In this document: piece by piece, positions 35,519 through 46,769 of the stretch
Layout of the letters: the number at the start of each line of letters is the position of its first letter
How positions within the stretch are numbered: position 1 is the first letter of the stretch
Source: Brachyhypopomus gauderio
Lineage: Eukaryota > Chordata > Actinopteri > Gymnotiformes > Hypopomidae
Length of the DNA: 64,000 bases
Assembly (NCBI RefSeq): GCF_052324685.1
Contig: NW_027506975.1
Span: forward strand, 248,001 to 312,000
Reading direction: 5' to 3'
Made by a program: the position numbers and the translations under genes
The notes under the pieces: generated by a model
Seen by the model: the letters and a program-made list of their open reading frames with translations, nothing else
The model's database searches: none
Told to the model about the DNA's origin: nothing

Positions 35519-36821
35519 CTGAAACAAAAAAATACTACTTTGTTACATGCACAGAGAGACAGACAGACACGCACGCACACACACACACACCCTTCCTCTA
35601 TTCTCTTTCTCCCATTAATGTTAAGTTTATACATGAGTTTATGAGTATCAATTAATAAAAACAGGATGGAACATTACATGTTGAAGTCATGTTTGTGTCA
35701 AAACAAATGGTTGCATTTGTTTTTTAGAAACCAAAACTACAGCTGTGAAATTAAAATAAAGAGGTGTAAGAATTGTTCCATTTTTGTCCAAGGACTCCAG
35801 GAAGAGAAGCCACAGTTAAACAGTCCAGTGTCTAATGGGGATCTGAATTCAACTTAATACATTATCTTTCTATGTCCTAAATTAATGCAGAGCTTGAATT
35901 ATAGCTTAGTGGATATAGGCTGTACCTCCACCCCTCTTTTATTCTTGTCCTCCCATTAATGTTCCCCTTTCTTTTTACGAATGTGCAACTTGATCTGTTT
36001 AGTTCAGTCAGCCTGCTGTATCCTTTCTCAGCACAGAATCTCCTACAAACAATCAGCCGTATGGCAGGTCACAGTGCGCCATGTTTAATCTTAGTTATCT
36101 TTGCATCTTATCACGATCACATAACACTTATTTTAATCAGCCACTATCTCTCCCATGCTCTTTTTAGTCACTTCAATATCAGAACAATACAGCGTCTCCA
36201 CCAACCCCCTCAACAGTAGCTGTTCAATGTACTCAATCAGGTAAATATAGACTATAGATATAGACTACTTTTGCCCTCTATCAAAGATATGAGATGTGGA
36301 CAATAATATGGCATGTTGTGATTCCATGTTATATTATTTATGAATAAGGGTTGCTACAAATCAAACTGTTATATTTCAAGGTATGTTTCTGTATGGTGTT
36401 TCAAATTTGTGCTCCATGTGCCCCCTTTTCACTTTGAGCACCTGCCCCTCCAAAGGTCTCTGCACGGCCCTGCACGCTACGGTCCCCGAACCCTTCCTTT
36501 GGGGCGTGTGTTAACGTTGTCTGCGTCTATTCGTCTGCGTCTGTGTACCTCCGTGGGTGCGGGTGCGTCTTGTCATTATCCGTCTCACCTGTGGCTCGTC
36601 TCGTCATCACGTGGGGTTGATGTGGTCTGTCTATTTAATGTGCGTTCGCGCAGTGTCTTGTGCTCGTCGTTGTCTAATGTTTGAGTCTACACGTTACGTG
36701 TGTAAGTGTCTGTTTAGCGTGCGCCATTGCGCAATAACCTGTATGCATTAAAACGTGTCGTTGTGCCTGTGAAGCTGGATTTGTGTCTCGTCCTTCGCCT
36801 CGCACCCAACGTCACAGTAAT

Positions 36822-38667
36822 AAAACCGTACAACATAACTAGCATATAAGCTTTTATCTTTGTAACAGGAACCACTGAGCTACTAAACAAAAGAACCAAA
36901 TATAATTATATTCGTATAGTATCAAATAAGTAGCTACGTTATCTGGCTGGGTTAGTTAGCGCTACAACATCCATTATAAAAATACTTTAACACATTGAAT
37001 TTTCCACCAACTTAGTCAAGACACGAGATTCAACCGTGAGGTAACGGAACGAACAAAATAGTGTGGTTAAGATTTGGTTAAAAGGTGTTAGTGGTACGTA
37101 TTACTAAGTTAAGTACTTACAGGTCAACCAGTAGTCCAACACTTCCAAACACCAACACGACAATCAACTCCACTAAACGCCCGATGCTGATATTGAGAAT
37201 AAGGAAACCTGTGGTCTGTAATGTCCGACGGTGATGGTAGGTAGAGGTGGGCGGATCGATCCAAATATCGATACCAACGCTGCTATTGATTTGGAGCAAT
37301 ACTCGTGTAAAAAGATTAATACTCAATCTTTTTAACTCTCCCGCACACACCGACTGCTGCGTACGTGGATTCATCAAAGTCTCTTCTCTGTCTGTAAGAG
37401 CAGCGTTGCCAACAAGTATCGTCGCTGCAGAAGCAAAAGTCCAGGGGGTGGAGCTAGATCTAGATCCAACTCCTCCCACCGTCCATAGTTTCTTTTGGTC
37501 GGTCCAGGGGGCGGAGCTGCATTTAATCCAACATCTCCTACGTGTCGCTTACGTTTTCCGACCAGGAAATAGAAATCCAATAAATTCACCCTTAAGACTG
37601 CTACCGTTTAGAGATCAAAATGTTCTTTAAATGTTCTTTAAATAACACAATACACGTTTTTTTAAGTTTACAAGAAAACGTAAAAGTTGCCAACTCCTCA
37701 GTAAGGAAAGACGCTATTGGCTGTCCTAAAAGTCACAAAATGGCGTCATCGCCTAATTTGCATAAAACCGTAAAATAATAACGTTGTGGGAGAGAAAAAA
37801 TGATTAAAATACCCTAAATATGTTAGAGTGACTGACGGAGACTGTGTGAGTTAAATTCAGTGATTTATTTTGTATTACACTGAAGACGCATTTATATTTA
37901 CATCCGGCTCTGTAAATACGGGGCGGGGTCAATCAGCGGCGGCTTTGGGCATGCGCAGTTCATTTGCAGCGTGGACGTGGAGCGGTGTGGGTCTGCTCTG
38001 ACTGTCAGACTGCATTGTGAGTGTTGTGGGCGGGGCTCACGGCAGCACCCGCTGCTCGCTGAGGACAGTAACTGAAGACCATGTGTGTTCATCTCCGAAT
38101 CTACAAAAGTCTCCAGTAACACCACAAAAAGTCTCTAGATTTGTCGCTACTCGCTTAAAATAGTCACACAGCACGGAGCAGCGCACCCGCCCCCTCTCGT
38201 CTTTAGTCTTTACACCGTCACGTTGCTCAGCAACCATGCAGGTAGGCTCCGCCTGGCCCCGCCCACTCAGCGCTCTCCTCGAGTCGACACCTTACAGTAC
38301 GGAGAGAGAGAGACACCACCGGAGTATTGAAATGTCTGAGAGGAAGACATGCGCCGTTTGGCTTTATTTTATTGCAGAAAATAAAATTACAGCAAGCTGT
38401 ATAGTTTGAAACAGGGCTGTTAAATACAGTGGAAACACAACAACTGTGTTAGTTGTAATTAATAGGGAGAGTTATGGAGTTAACATGGAGATAAATACAT
38501 CCAGAACTCTTGATGTCGAAACATGCCTGCTTATAGTTTGAATTTAATGTGATAATAGTGAGGTGAAGTCAACTCTAGCTTTCTTATTCACAGCTTCAGG
38601 AATATGGTGGGACCATTTAAGGTGGAATTTTAGACAATAAATTGGTGAGTTTAGTCCAAATGTGCTG
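36822..38667 (+). repeat. Duplicated module, copy 3
   Basis: Continues the left arm after the LTR element. It has the same content as copy 2 but lacks AGGCGC near 37165. It ends at CCAAATGTGCTGTG, followed by unrelated sequence rather than the ISL2EU flank seen after copies 2, 4 and 5. Confidence 0.88.
38331..38450 (+). pseudogene. BED zinc-finger remnant, copy 3
   Basis: Same broken BED-finger start as at 24226: MSERKTCAVWLYFIAENK, with TGA replacing the second zinc cysteine. Confidence 0.55.
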
Positions 38668-38727
38668 TGAATTACTATCTAGCGTCCTTTCCATTACACA
38701 TTTGCAAGAATAACATGAGAGGTGGTA

Positions 38728-38990
38728 AATATATCAAATCAAATTTATTTGTATAGCGCTTTTCACAACACATGTTGTCACAAAGCAGCTTTACAATCTT
38801 TACAGGATTTACAAGGTTAACAATCGTATGGGTCCAAATCCCTAATGAGCAAGCCAAAGGCGACAGTGGCAAGGAAAAACTACCTATGATGGTGGGGAAT
38901 AGGAAGAAACCTCGGGAGGACCAAGACTCAAAAGGGAACCCATCCTCCATTGGGTGGCCCGTTAGCACAGTCAGTGGTGCGCTGGGTGTA
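38728..38990. repeat. Teleost interspersed repeat with the TTATTTGTATAGCGCTTTT motif
   Basis: It begins TATATCAAATCAAATTTATT, then TTTGTATAGCGCTTTTCAC, a GTTGTCACAAAGCAGCTTTAC block and later GGCGACAGTGGCAAGGAAAA. This phrase set is very common in fish genomes, usually as a LINE or SINE tail. The family cannot be fixed here. Confidence 0.7.
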
Positions 38991-38999
38991 CATGTATGT

Positions 39000-39135
39000 G
39001 TCTTCAATGTAATATACATGTACGTGTCTTCAATGATGCTTTATGAAACATCTTTCTGCTAAGATACATGAGAGGTGTTAAATGTACATGTACGTGTCTT
39101 CAATGATGCTTTATGAAACATCTTTCTGCTAAGAT
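39000..39135. repeat. About 71-bp imperfect tandem duplication
   Basis: CATGTACGTGTCTTCAATGA and the following TTTATGAAACATCTTTCTGC occur near 39016 and again near 39087, and a shorter CATGTATGTGTCTTCAATG precedes them. Confidence 0.8.
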
Positions 39136-39339
39136 GCGTTTGTAAAACAGCCCTTGTTATTGTGCCGGTCATCAGGTGCAGAATTTAGGCACATATTCAA
39201 GTTCTAATGCTGTTTTAAGCAGCAGAAACAACATGGTTGACCGACAAGAGTTGACCAAAAAGCTGTTTTAAGTTTAACTGGTAGGTAAAAGTGTGTCTGT
39301 GTGTGTGTGATTAAAAATGGCCAACATTGATGTTCATCT

Positions 39340-40139
39340 GTGTGACTACTGCAGGACTGCTTCAAGACTACAGACTGGCCGGCACTCTGTGAGCCACACG
39401 GAGAGGACATTGACGGGCTTAGTGAGTGCATAACGGACTACATTAACTTCTGGGTGGACTCCATTGTCCCAAACAGGACAGTAAAGTGTTACCCAAACAA
39501 CATAACAAAGGACATTAAGTCCCTCCTTAACAGCAAGAAGAGGGTATTCAGAGCTGGAGTCAAAGAGGAGGTGAGAACGATCCAGGGGAAGATGAAGACC
39601 ACAATCACAAGACAATTACAGGAGAAATCTGGAGTGTAAACTCCAGCAGAACAACATCAGGGAGGTTTGGAGTGGAACGAGGACCATCACCAGTTTCAGG
39701 TCCAACGACAACAGAGTAGAAGAGGACAGTGAAGACAGGGCCAATGAACTAAACCAGTTCTTTAACAGGTTTGACACTACAGGCTCTGCCCTCCCTCATC
39801 CTGACTCCACTGCTGTCTGTTCCCTGCTGCCCCCTCCACTCACCCCCCCCCCCCCCCCTCATGATAGTCCAGCTCACACCTCCACCTCTCCACCACAAAC
39901 CATCCCCACAGTGACCCTCACTGCTGACCAGGTCAGGAGACACCTCAATAGACTCCACACAAATAAGGCTGCAGGGCCCGATGGCGTCCCCCCCCCCCCC
40001 CCCAGGGTGCTTAAAGCCGGCGCAGGTCGTGTGAAGTCCTGCAGTATGTCTTCAACATGAGCACGAGTCTCCAGATCGCGTCCCTGTGTTGTGGAAGACG
40101 TCCTGCATCCTTCCTGATCTGAAGATGCCTCGCCCTAGT
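39340..40139 (+). pseudogene. Non-LTR retrotransposon fragment (linker and RT start)
   Basis: The frame around 39355-39636 encodes DCFKTTDWPALCEPHGEDID, CITDYINFWVDSIVPNRTVK and KDIKSLLNSKKRVFRAG. Later, in another frame, VRRHLNRLHTNKAAGPDGVP leads into the start of the reverse-transcriptase domain near 39935-40000. This is interrupted by C-runs at 39841-39858 and 39990-40004 with frameshifts. It is cut at about 40139 by a Tc1-like remnant. The family is the fish jockey/CR1-like group that carries 'GEDID...ITDYINF'. It is related to, but distinct from, the LINE at 42226-44157. Confidence 0.7.
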
Positions 40140-40424
40140 GATGTGGAATGGGATGTCACTTAAATTTTCTTGTGTGAGTCAAGGCAGGTGAGCGAATACT
40201 TTTGGCAATATAGTGTATATATATTCTGGAAGAATGGTCAAAAATCCTCATAAACACACTCCTAAACCTTGTGGACAGCCTTCCCAAAGAGTTGAAGCTG
40301 TTCTAGCTGCAAAGCGTGGACCTACGTCATATTGAACCCTATGGCTTAGGAATGGGATGTCACTCAAACTCTTGTGTGAGTCAAGGCAGGTGAGCGAATA
40401 CTTTTGGCAATATAGTGTATATAT
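40140..40424 (+). mobile_element. Tc1/mariner 3' remnant
   Basis: The phrase AGGTGAGCGAATACTTTTGG followed by CAATATAGTGTATATATA appears at about 40188-40221 and again at about 40390-40424. Between them is a stretch reading KSSxxTLLNLVDSLPKELK-like, the end of a Tc1 transposase. Only the C-terminal end and terminal repeat persist. Confidence 0.65.
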
Positions 40425-41639
40425 ATACAATGGCAACAACCCTCTTTTCTTTTTGTAAGGAAGCTGATATTTTATCATATTATACCATTAAAAAAATTAA
40501 ACATTTGACACCAAAATCACTGGAACTTTAATGCATAGTACACAAATCAACCAAAAGCTGAAGAAAAACAGGTTTATCTGGCCCGCTGTGAATAAGGCCA
40601 TCACTATGTCTGTGAAACTGCCTGTGAGTCTTTCTAAGGTTTTCAATATAGTAGAAATGTATAACAAAATCAATTATGTACAAACTGTATACAACTGGAA
40701 TGACTTGGAATAGAAAACATTTTACAAAAAGAATGCTTTCATTATTTTAATATTGTTATATAACATACATAAACAAAATCAGTATGGGAAACAATAAACT
40801 CTTAAATTTATGATCCCATGTTCATTCGGTTCATCCATCTCTGTTAAACAAAGTGCGGAGCAAACACGCATCGTGAACACACACTTTATGAATAAGAAAC
40901 AAACTTCAAAGGGAGCTGCGAATAAATAACTAACGTCGTGGATTGCACTGGATTAAATGAGCTCATGACTGCAGCTTTGTAAAAAATCCTTGCTGCCTTT
41001 GCAGTTTTGATAGTAAATCTTCAGACGCCCGTTCCAGCTGTGCATCAGTGTAATTCTTGTATTTCTCTGCGTCTTTGCTCTCGTAAGATACCAACAGCAC
41101 CACCTACTGTCCAGGAGCGGTGTATTTGTACCAGTCGGTGTGTATTTTTGAGAAAATCTCTTCAGAAGGCACTCCTGATCCACTAAGGACAGTTGCACGT
41201 ATTGTAGGTACGTATTTGTACGTGTAGTGTGAAGTATTAGAAAGTTGCTCTGCATTTGTTTGAAAATAGTATGATACTTGCGGAATATGTCCTGTTTGTT
41301 TACAACGTTTTGGCAGCATTATACGCTGCACTCTCAGCACGTTATAGTTTTATTTTCTAACTCCCCTGAATTGTAAAGCATTTGTTATATAGCTGTTAAG
41401 ATAAATGCTAAAGTTATGGTTTCACTATTTTTCACATTAATCATTCTATAAGCTATATACAGTTATCTGTAAAACCATTTTAAACTACCATGAAAATGGT
41501 ATTTTTTAATGACCCTTAATAATTTTGTTCAACCTTAAACACTATGAATAGTACCCTAGCAAATTCACAGCAGTGAAAATCACATTATGAACCATGAAAA
41601 GAACCTTTTCCCCATTAAATATTAAATTTTCTGTGATAT
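40425..41639. other. Gene-poor central sequence
   Basis: AT-rich, with no convincing gene. A segment at about 41160-41280 (AGGCACTCCTGATCCACTAA and TACGTATTTGTACGTGTAGTG) is a diverged match to the ZNF-1 5' flank near 21545-21650 in the same orientation. The rest is unrecognised. Confidence 0.5.
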
Positions 41640-41975
41640 GTTGGTGCTGCTTATAGAATAATTATTGAAGCAATAGCCTATGTACAGTGGCACTGAACCA
41701 AACGGAGAGAGACACGTATCACAACACAGACAAGTGTTTTCATTTTAGTGAAGGAATGAAGCCTAGCACTGTCTCATAATTGTCTTTAATATGATTGTCT
41801 TTAATATGAATGTCTTTAGTATGAATGTCTTTAGTATGAATGTCTTTAGTATTGTGCAGAGCCCAATCGCTTCTTTGTCATGATTATGTTTCATCTTCAT
41901 CTCACAATACATTTGCAATGTCTTTTGTCCTCTAGATATTAATAGCGTCCACATTCCTAAACACTTTACCTACTG
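41640..41975 (+). pseudogene. Old truncated ZNF 5' relic
   Basis: Diverged match to the sequence just upstream of and into ZNF-3 (53940-54410). It has CTGTGATATGTTGGTGCTGC, GAGAGACACGTATCACAACA, several ATGAATGTCTTTAGTATGAA repeats, CAGAGCCCAATCG, GTTTCATCTTCATCTCACAA and CCTCTAG/ATATTAATAGC. Here the AATGTCTTTAGT phrase is repeated more times. It stops at about 41975, before any zinc finger, where GTGACGCACGG-type sequence begins. No open frame of note. The divergence is much greater than between the three ZNF genes. Confidence 0.6.
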
Positions 41976-42225
41976 TGACGCACGGTGGAGCGGCAAAGGA
42001 CGACACACGGGATCCTTGGCTGCGATAGACGTCACTTTTATTATTCTACACAGATAGCGCATATAGCGCACGGAGAACACTTAACGGACACGGCAACGTG
42101 TAGACTGTACTGTACACATGTGAGTATGAATATGTGAGTATGAATATGTATCCAGATGTTCCTGAGGTAGGTTTATGTTTAATAATGTTGTAGATGTTGC
42201 GGATGATGTTAACATTGTACAGCTG
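41976..42225. other. Unassigned sequence, possible LTR remnant
   Basis: It starts TGTGACGCACGGTGGAGCGG after the ZNF relic, with later TGTGAGTATGAATATG repeats. The TGTGACG start suggests an LTR end but no partner was found. Confidence 0.3.
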
Positions 42226-44157
42226 TGCAAAATAGCGTAGTGCAAGTGAACGACATGTCCTGTTCAGTGCAGTTAAGTCCAGTTGGTTCAGTTCAGCGGT
42301 TTAAAGACTCAGAGGAGTCCACTGTGGTTAAGGAGAGCTACAGCTCTGGGAAAGAAGCTGTTAGCATGTCGTGTTGTGCTGGTTTTGATGGTCCTTATTC
42401 TTCTACCAGAGGGGAGAGTCTGGAAGAGGTGATGTCCAGGATGGAAAGGGTCAGGTGTCATTTTGTGAGCGCGTTTCCTCACCCTGCTGGTGTGGATCTC
42501 CTGAAGCGTTGGCAGGTTACATCCAATGATCTTCTCTGCTTATCTGATGATGCGCTGGAGTCTGGCTCTTTCTTTTGAGGTAGAGGAACCAAACCAGGTG
42601 GTTATGGATGAGGTGAGGATGGACTCGATGATCGCTGTATAGAACTGGATCATCAGGGTCTGCGGCAGGTCAAATTTCCTGAGCTGTCTCAAGAAGAACA
42701 TTCTCTGCTGAGCTTTCTTGGTGATGTTGACGGTGTTCCTCTCCCACTTCAGGTCCCTGGATAAGGTGGTGCCCAGGAACCTGAGTGACTCTACAGTGGA
42801 GACTGCAGAGCCATTGATGTAGAGGGGGGATACAGGGGGTGGGTTGCGTCAGAAATCCACCACCATCTCTACAGTCTTGTCTGTGTTTAGCAGCAGGTGG
42901 TTGTCGCTGCACCAGGACACCAGCTGATCAACCTCCTTTCTGTAAGCAGACTCATCACTGTTGGCTATGAGGCCCACCAGGGTGGAATCATCCGCAAACT
43001 TCAGGGCTGTCCAGGTGCTGAAGGATGAAGTGGAGAGTTAGGTCGACCACGTCATCAACAGATCTGTTTGCTCTGTATGCAAACTGGGGGGTCCAGCAGG
43101 GGGTCTGTGATGGTCTTTAGGTGGGCTAAGACCAGGCGTTCAAAGACCTTCATGACTACAGATGTCAGGGTGACAGGTCTGTAATTATTAAATCCAGTGA
43201 TGGTGGGTTTCTTGGGGACTGGGATGATGGTGGAGGTCTTGAAGCAGGCTGGATCACAACGGAGCTCCAGTGATCTGTTGAAGATGCTGGTGAAGACTGG
43301 TGCTAGTTGCTCACAGCAGTGTTTTAGGATGGATGGAGAGACTGAATCAGGTCCCGGGGTTTTCCTCACCTTCTGTCTGATGAAGAGCCTGTGGACGTCC
43401 TGCAGGCTGATGGTGAGACAAGCTGGGGGTGGAGGTGTGAGAGCCAGCGTGGGGGAGGAGGGGGGTTGATGATGGGGTGAGAGAGTCTGCTGATTGTCTA
43501 TTGTTTGAAATCTGCAGAAGAACTCGTTCAGGTCGTTGGTGAACTGTTGGTCGTTCAGGAGGAGGGGGTTTTTTCTCACCTTGTAGCCAGTGAAAAGCTG
43601 AAGACTGTTCCAAGCTGACGATGGGTCGTTAGCTGTGATGTGGTTATTCATCTGCTCTGAGAACTTTCTTTTCGCTGCTTTACCTCTTTCTCCAGTTTGT
43701 ACTTGGCTTTTTTCTCACCCTCCTTCTCTCGCCTAAGCTGATTCAGTTCTGTAGAAAACCAGGGTTTGCTGTTACTGTGTTTAACACGTGTTCTGGTTGA
43801 AATACAGCTGTCTTCACAGAAGCTCATGTATGACGTCACAGCGTCTGTGTATTCGTCCAGTCCGTCTGTCGCCTCCTCAAACACAGCCCAGTTTGTTGAT
43901 GTGAAGCAGCCCTGCAGCTTCTCTGTGTCTCCACTGGTCCACCTCTTCACTGTTGTAACGGCCGGCTTGTTGGTTTTGAGTTTCTGCCGGTACGTGGGAA
44001 TGAGGTGAACGAGGCTGTAATCAGAGAGCCCGAGAGTGGCGCGCGCAACAGCGTGATAGGCATTCTTGATGCTTGTGTAGCGTTTGTCCAGCGCGTTGCC
44101 TTCACGTGTAGCGCACGCGATGTGTTGCCTGTACTTGGGCATCTCCTCCCTTACCAA
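42226..44157 (-). pseudogene. LINE ORF2 fragment (endonuclease end, RT and C-terminus)
   Basis: On the minus strand the order is endonuclease end (EMPKYRQHIACATREGNALD, LSDYSLVHLIPTYRQKLK), linker (SGDTEKLQGCFTSTNWAVFE, SYMSFCEDSCISTRT) and RT start (RKTPGPDSVSPSILKHCCEQ, TSTIIPVPKKPTITGFNNYR, PVTLTSVVMKVFERLVLAHL). An internal deletion near 43030 follows. Then come the FADD-side segment (LKFADDSTLVGLIAN), RFLGTTLSRDLKWERNTVN and AQQRMFFLRQLRKFDLPQTL to about 42600, then 3' sequence. Frameshifts at about 43650 and 43055 break it. The endonuclease motif matches the VNTR-bearing copies closely, so this is the same family. It is cut at 44157 by an AT-rich foldback. Confidence 0.8.
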
Positions 44158-44825
44158 AAAAAAGTATACTTAAAGGTAATTTTTTAAAGTAAACTTAAGT
44201 ATATTTCCCAAGTATACTTTATGTAGTAAGTATACTAATATCAATGTACTAATGGTATACTGGTAAGTTTACTAATTCAATACTTCTTGGGACTAAATTG
44301 GCTCACATTTTAGTTTATAAAAGTATACTTTTAAGTAGACTTTAGGTGAGAGAGTAGTAAACTTTGAGTGCACAACTAGTTTATATTCAAGTTTTATTTT
44401 GTACTACAACTATACTAAAAGTAAACTTACAGGTATACTGTTAGTTTACTAGTTATATACTTCTAGTCTAGTTTTTAGTTTATGAAAGTACACTTTTAAG
44501 TATACTTTAAGTGTAAGAATAGTAAACTTTGAGTACACAACTAGTTTACATTTAGGTTTTATTTTGTACTGTTAATATACTAAAATAAGCTTATTTGTAT
44601 ACTGCTAGTTTACTAAGAGTATTCTTAAAAGTGTACTTTCATACACTTAAAAGTGGGATATAAGTATATAACTAGTAAACTAACAGTATACAAATAAGCT
44701 TACTTTTGAACTTAACATAATAATTATAGTTTACTACTTATATGTTTTAAGTATACAATAATTTCAATTTAGTTTCAATTTTTTACACTTTAAATATACC
44801 TTTAACTGTACTTTAAGTAGAAGAT
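44158..44825. mobile_element. AT-rich foldback/MITE full of AAGTATACTT motifs
   Basis: AGTATACTT and its variants occur many times in both orientations (for example 44162, 44212, 44327, 44495). The ends read AAAGTATACTTAAAGGTA and TACCTTTAACTGTACTTTAA-like, so the block can fold back on itself. No coding frame. It sits between two LINE fragments. Confidence 0.7.
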
Positions 44826-44930
44826 GAAAGTAAGCTGTCTTGCATGTAGTCATGATGTGTGATTTGAAGCTGAGCTCATTATCAAAGGTGACGCCCAGGT
44901 TCTTAACACATTGTCTGGCTTTCAGATTCA
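44826..44930 (-). pseudogene. Short L2-like LINE fragment
   Basis: The minus strand reads LKARQCVKNLGVTFDNELSF followed by KSHIMTTCK, the conserved 'NLGV.FD..LSF..HI' segment after the RT domain of L2-type LINEs. Confidence 0.7.
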
Positions 44931-44967
44931 TTTGATTTAAATAAGTCTGGACATCATTCCTTTGTTA

Positions 44968-45735
44968 CTACTTACCAATCCCACAAGCTGCCCACCACTA
45001 CAATCACTGACCCTCACCCACTGTTTCCTCTGCCACCACAGCCATGTAATTACACCACTGCTTTAAATGAAAATGAGAGTAACTACTACTGTGGCATGAC
45101 CGTCAACCTCTCTGATGCACAATTACTGGAGATGGAAACAAGGGACCAGAGCACAAACAAGACCTGGCACAGTATTCGCTCCCAGCGTCTGACCTCATGT
45201 GTTTTCAAAAGGATTGTTTCTAGAATTGCAGACTTTGACTGCTTAGTGACAAATATGCAAAGACAGAAAAGGCCTGTGCAGACCCTGGCAATGAAAAGGG
45301 GCCTAGAGGTGGAACCCATTGTAGCTTCAGAGTATGAACAAGTAACAGGTAATCACACATGACCTTGTGGCTTCATCATAAATCCTCATGCCCCCCCATT
45401 TAGGTGCCTCACCTGATCGTAAGGTGGTTGACAATTCTGGGCTTCTTCAGGGGCTTCTGGAGATAAAGTGTCCAAATGTGGACACTTTTGTTGAGTGCAG
45501 TTATCTGTCTGCAGGCCCAGATGGCACTTTTGCTCTTAAATGCAACCATGACTACTATTACCAGGTAATGGGGCAGATGGGCATCACTGGAATTAAGTGG
45601 TGTGATATTTTTGTTTACTGTACCAAAGACAATCACCTGGAGCAGATCCACTTTGATGGCAAGATATTGGAGTCTATGAAAACTAAACTGGATATGTTCT
45701 TCTTTGAATATTTTCTGCCTGGCCTGTGCAGATGA
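44968..45735 (+). pseudogene. ISL2EU YqaJ-like nuclease, C-terminal two thirds
   Basis: A plus-strand match to 17289-18070. The first frame runs through TVNLSDAQLLEMETRDQSTN and MKRGLEVEPIVASEYEQVTG to TGA at 45360-45362; the second runs from 45388 (PPHLGASPDRKVV) to 45735. The PD-(D/E)xK active site is intact here: Asp in GASPD, Glu and Lys in LLEIKCP, then YYYQVMGQM. It shares the TGA and the C7 frameshift with copy 1, so the break predates separation of the two copies, but lacks copy 1's 23-bp deletion. The N-terminal part is lost. Confidence 0.8.
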
Positions 45736-46174
45736 GGAGACTATAAATAAAGGAAGCACACATAAATTTGGCATTGTTCCTTAAGAAAACTACTGTTAAT
45801 AGGTAAATGTTTCTGTAATATGACAGTTTTAAGAATTGATTTTAAAAAGTGAGAGAATGTCATGACCATAAAAATGTCAGAACCATAAAAAATGAACTGA
45901 GAATCATTTTTAGAAAATTAGTATATTGTTTTTATTGGTTCACAATGAGCAAAAATGTGTTACATTAATTTCATTATTAACAAAAAAATGCACATCAATA
46001 AAAGTTGAGCTGAATAAATGTTTGAATGTTTGTTACTCAGTGGAAGAATAATTTTCCAGCAATTCAAAGTCCAGTATGGCTAATAAAAATAATACTGAAT
46101 TTGTAAAATATACTTCATGTTTGTACTATGCATGTTAACATTTGATAATACACTTTGAATATGTTACCTCAAAA

Positions 46175-46769
46175 TTAAAAAAGAGGTCCCTGAAAATTGG
46201 TAAGTAGAGCACAAACACAGCTGGTTAACTGAACCACACAGGGAAAGGGGCAGAACTCCGTCAAATATCTGGTATTCTTTAATGTGTCTGATTGCTCAAC
46301 ATGGATCCTCAAGTGAGCAATTTCTTGCGTGTATGTAATTTCTTCTTTACTAAACTGCCCACATGGCCCCAAGAATGTAGGAATTACAAGTTTCACACAA
46401 ATGTTACTGAGGAGGTCTTTGATAAGAAACCCTTTATCTACAATTACTTCATCTCCTGGTTCAAGTAGGTTCTGAATGCCAGACTCTTTGGTAATTTCTT
46501 TATCTGAGATGGAGCCTGTGTACAGGTTGCTTTTACACAGCTTTTAGTGTGTCATCATCTTTAAATCCAGTGTAAAACATGATCAGTTTAGGCTCACACT
46601 GGAAGCGTTGTAGATGAAACCGCTCACTCTTGAGGTTTTCTTCCTCCAGATGGTCAATCTCCCTCTTTGCTGCATCAAGTTGTTCTTCTACAGACAGAGT
46701 CTCCTCCAGATAGTCATGATCACCCAGTGCCTCTATGACCTGCTTAGAACTGTGTTGGAGGAGAGACAA
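46175..46769 (-). pseudogene. ISL2EU transposase with internal deletion (centre)
   Basis: The minus strand carries an N-terminal exon (46769-46533: KQVIEALGDHDYLEETLSVE, DHLEEEN, FYTGFKDDDTLKAV), a stop, then the core from 'LYTGSISDKEIT' through LEPGDEVIVDKGFLIKDLL to LRIHVEQSDTLK and the end at 46175. The first catalytic Asp (DCTE) is lost in the deletion; the second Asp and the Glu remain. The splice-acceptor-like sequence TCCAACACAG precedes the N-terminal exon. Confidence 0.78.

Larger units (their letters stand above)
34508..36472 (+). mobile_element. 1,965-bp hAT element with decayed transposase
   Basis: It has an 8-bp target-site duplication CACGCTAC (34500-34507 and 36473-36480). Terminal inverted repeats CAGCCACGTGCAGAG and CTCTGCACGGCCCTG, then GGAGCACCTGCCCCT and its inverse near the other end. 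It contains an AAT microsatellite (34622-34656), GA/CA runs (35105-35140, 35570-35590) and one recognisable coding remnant near 35395-35518. The rest holds no clear gene. Confidence 0.88.
31392..36816 (+). mobile_element. Short LTR retrotransposon with one gag-like ORF, nested by three hAT-like elements
   Basis: The LTR pair is at 31392-31735 and 34497-36816 (interrupted), flanked by a 5-bp target-site duplication GTAAT (31387-31391 and 36817-36821). Without the three insertions the element is about 2.1 kb with a 1.4-kb internal region and one ORF. No protease, reverse transcriptase or integrase is present, so it must rely on another element for mobilisation. The purine run GGTGGGGGCG before the 3' LTR is a possible polypurine tract. 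It is absent from the matching right-arm site. Confidence 0.9.
34497..36816 (+). repeat. 3' LTR, interrupted after 11 bp by a hAT element
   Basis: TGTCACGCTAC at 34497-34507 continues at 36481 (GGTCCCCGAAC) after the insertion and its duplicated CACGCTAC. It ends ACGTCACA at 36816. Confidence 0.9.

Noticed and set aside
38728..38990. tRNA-derived SINE head
   Set aside because: No A/B box or tRNA-like head could be recognised next to the common fish tail-like motif.
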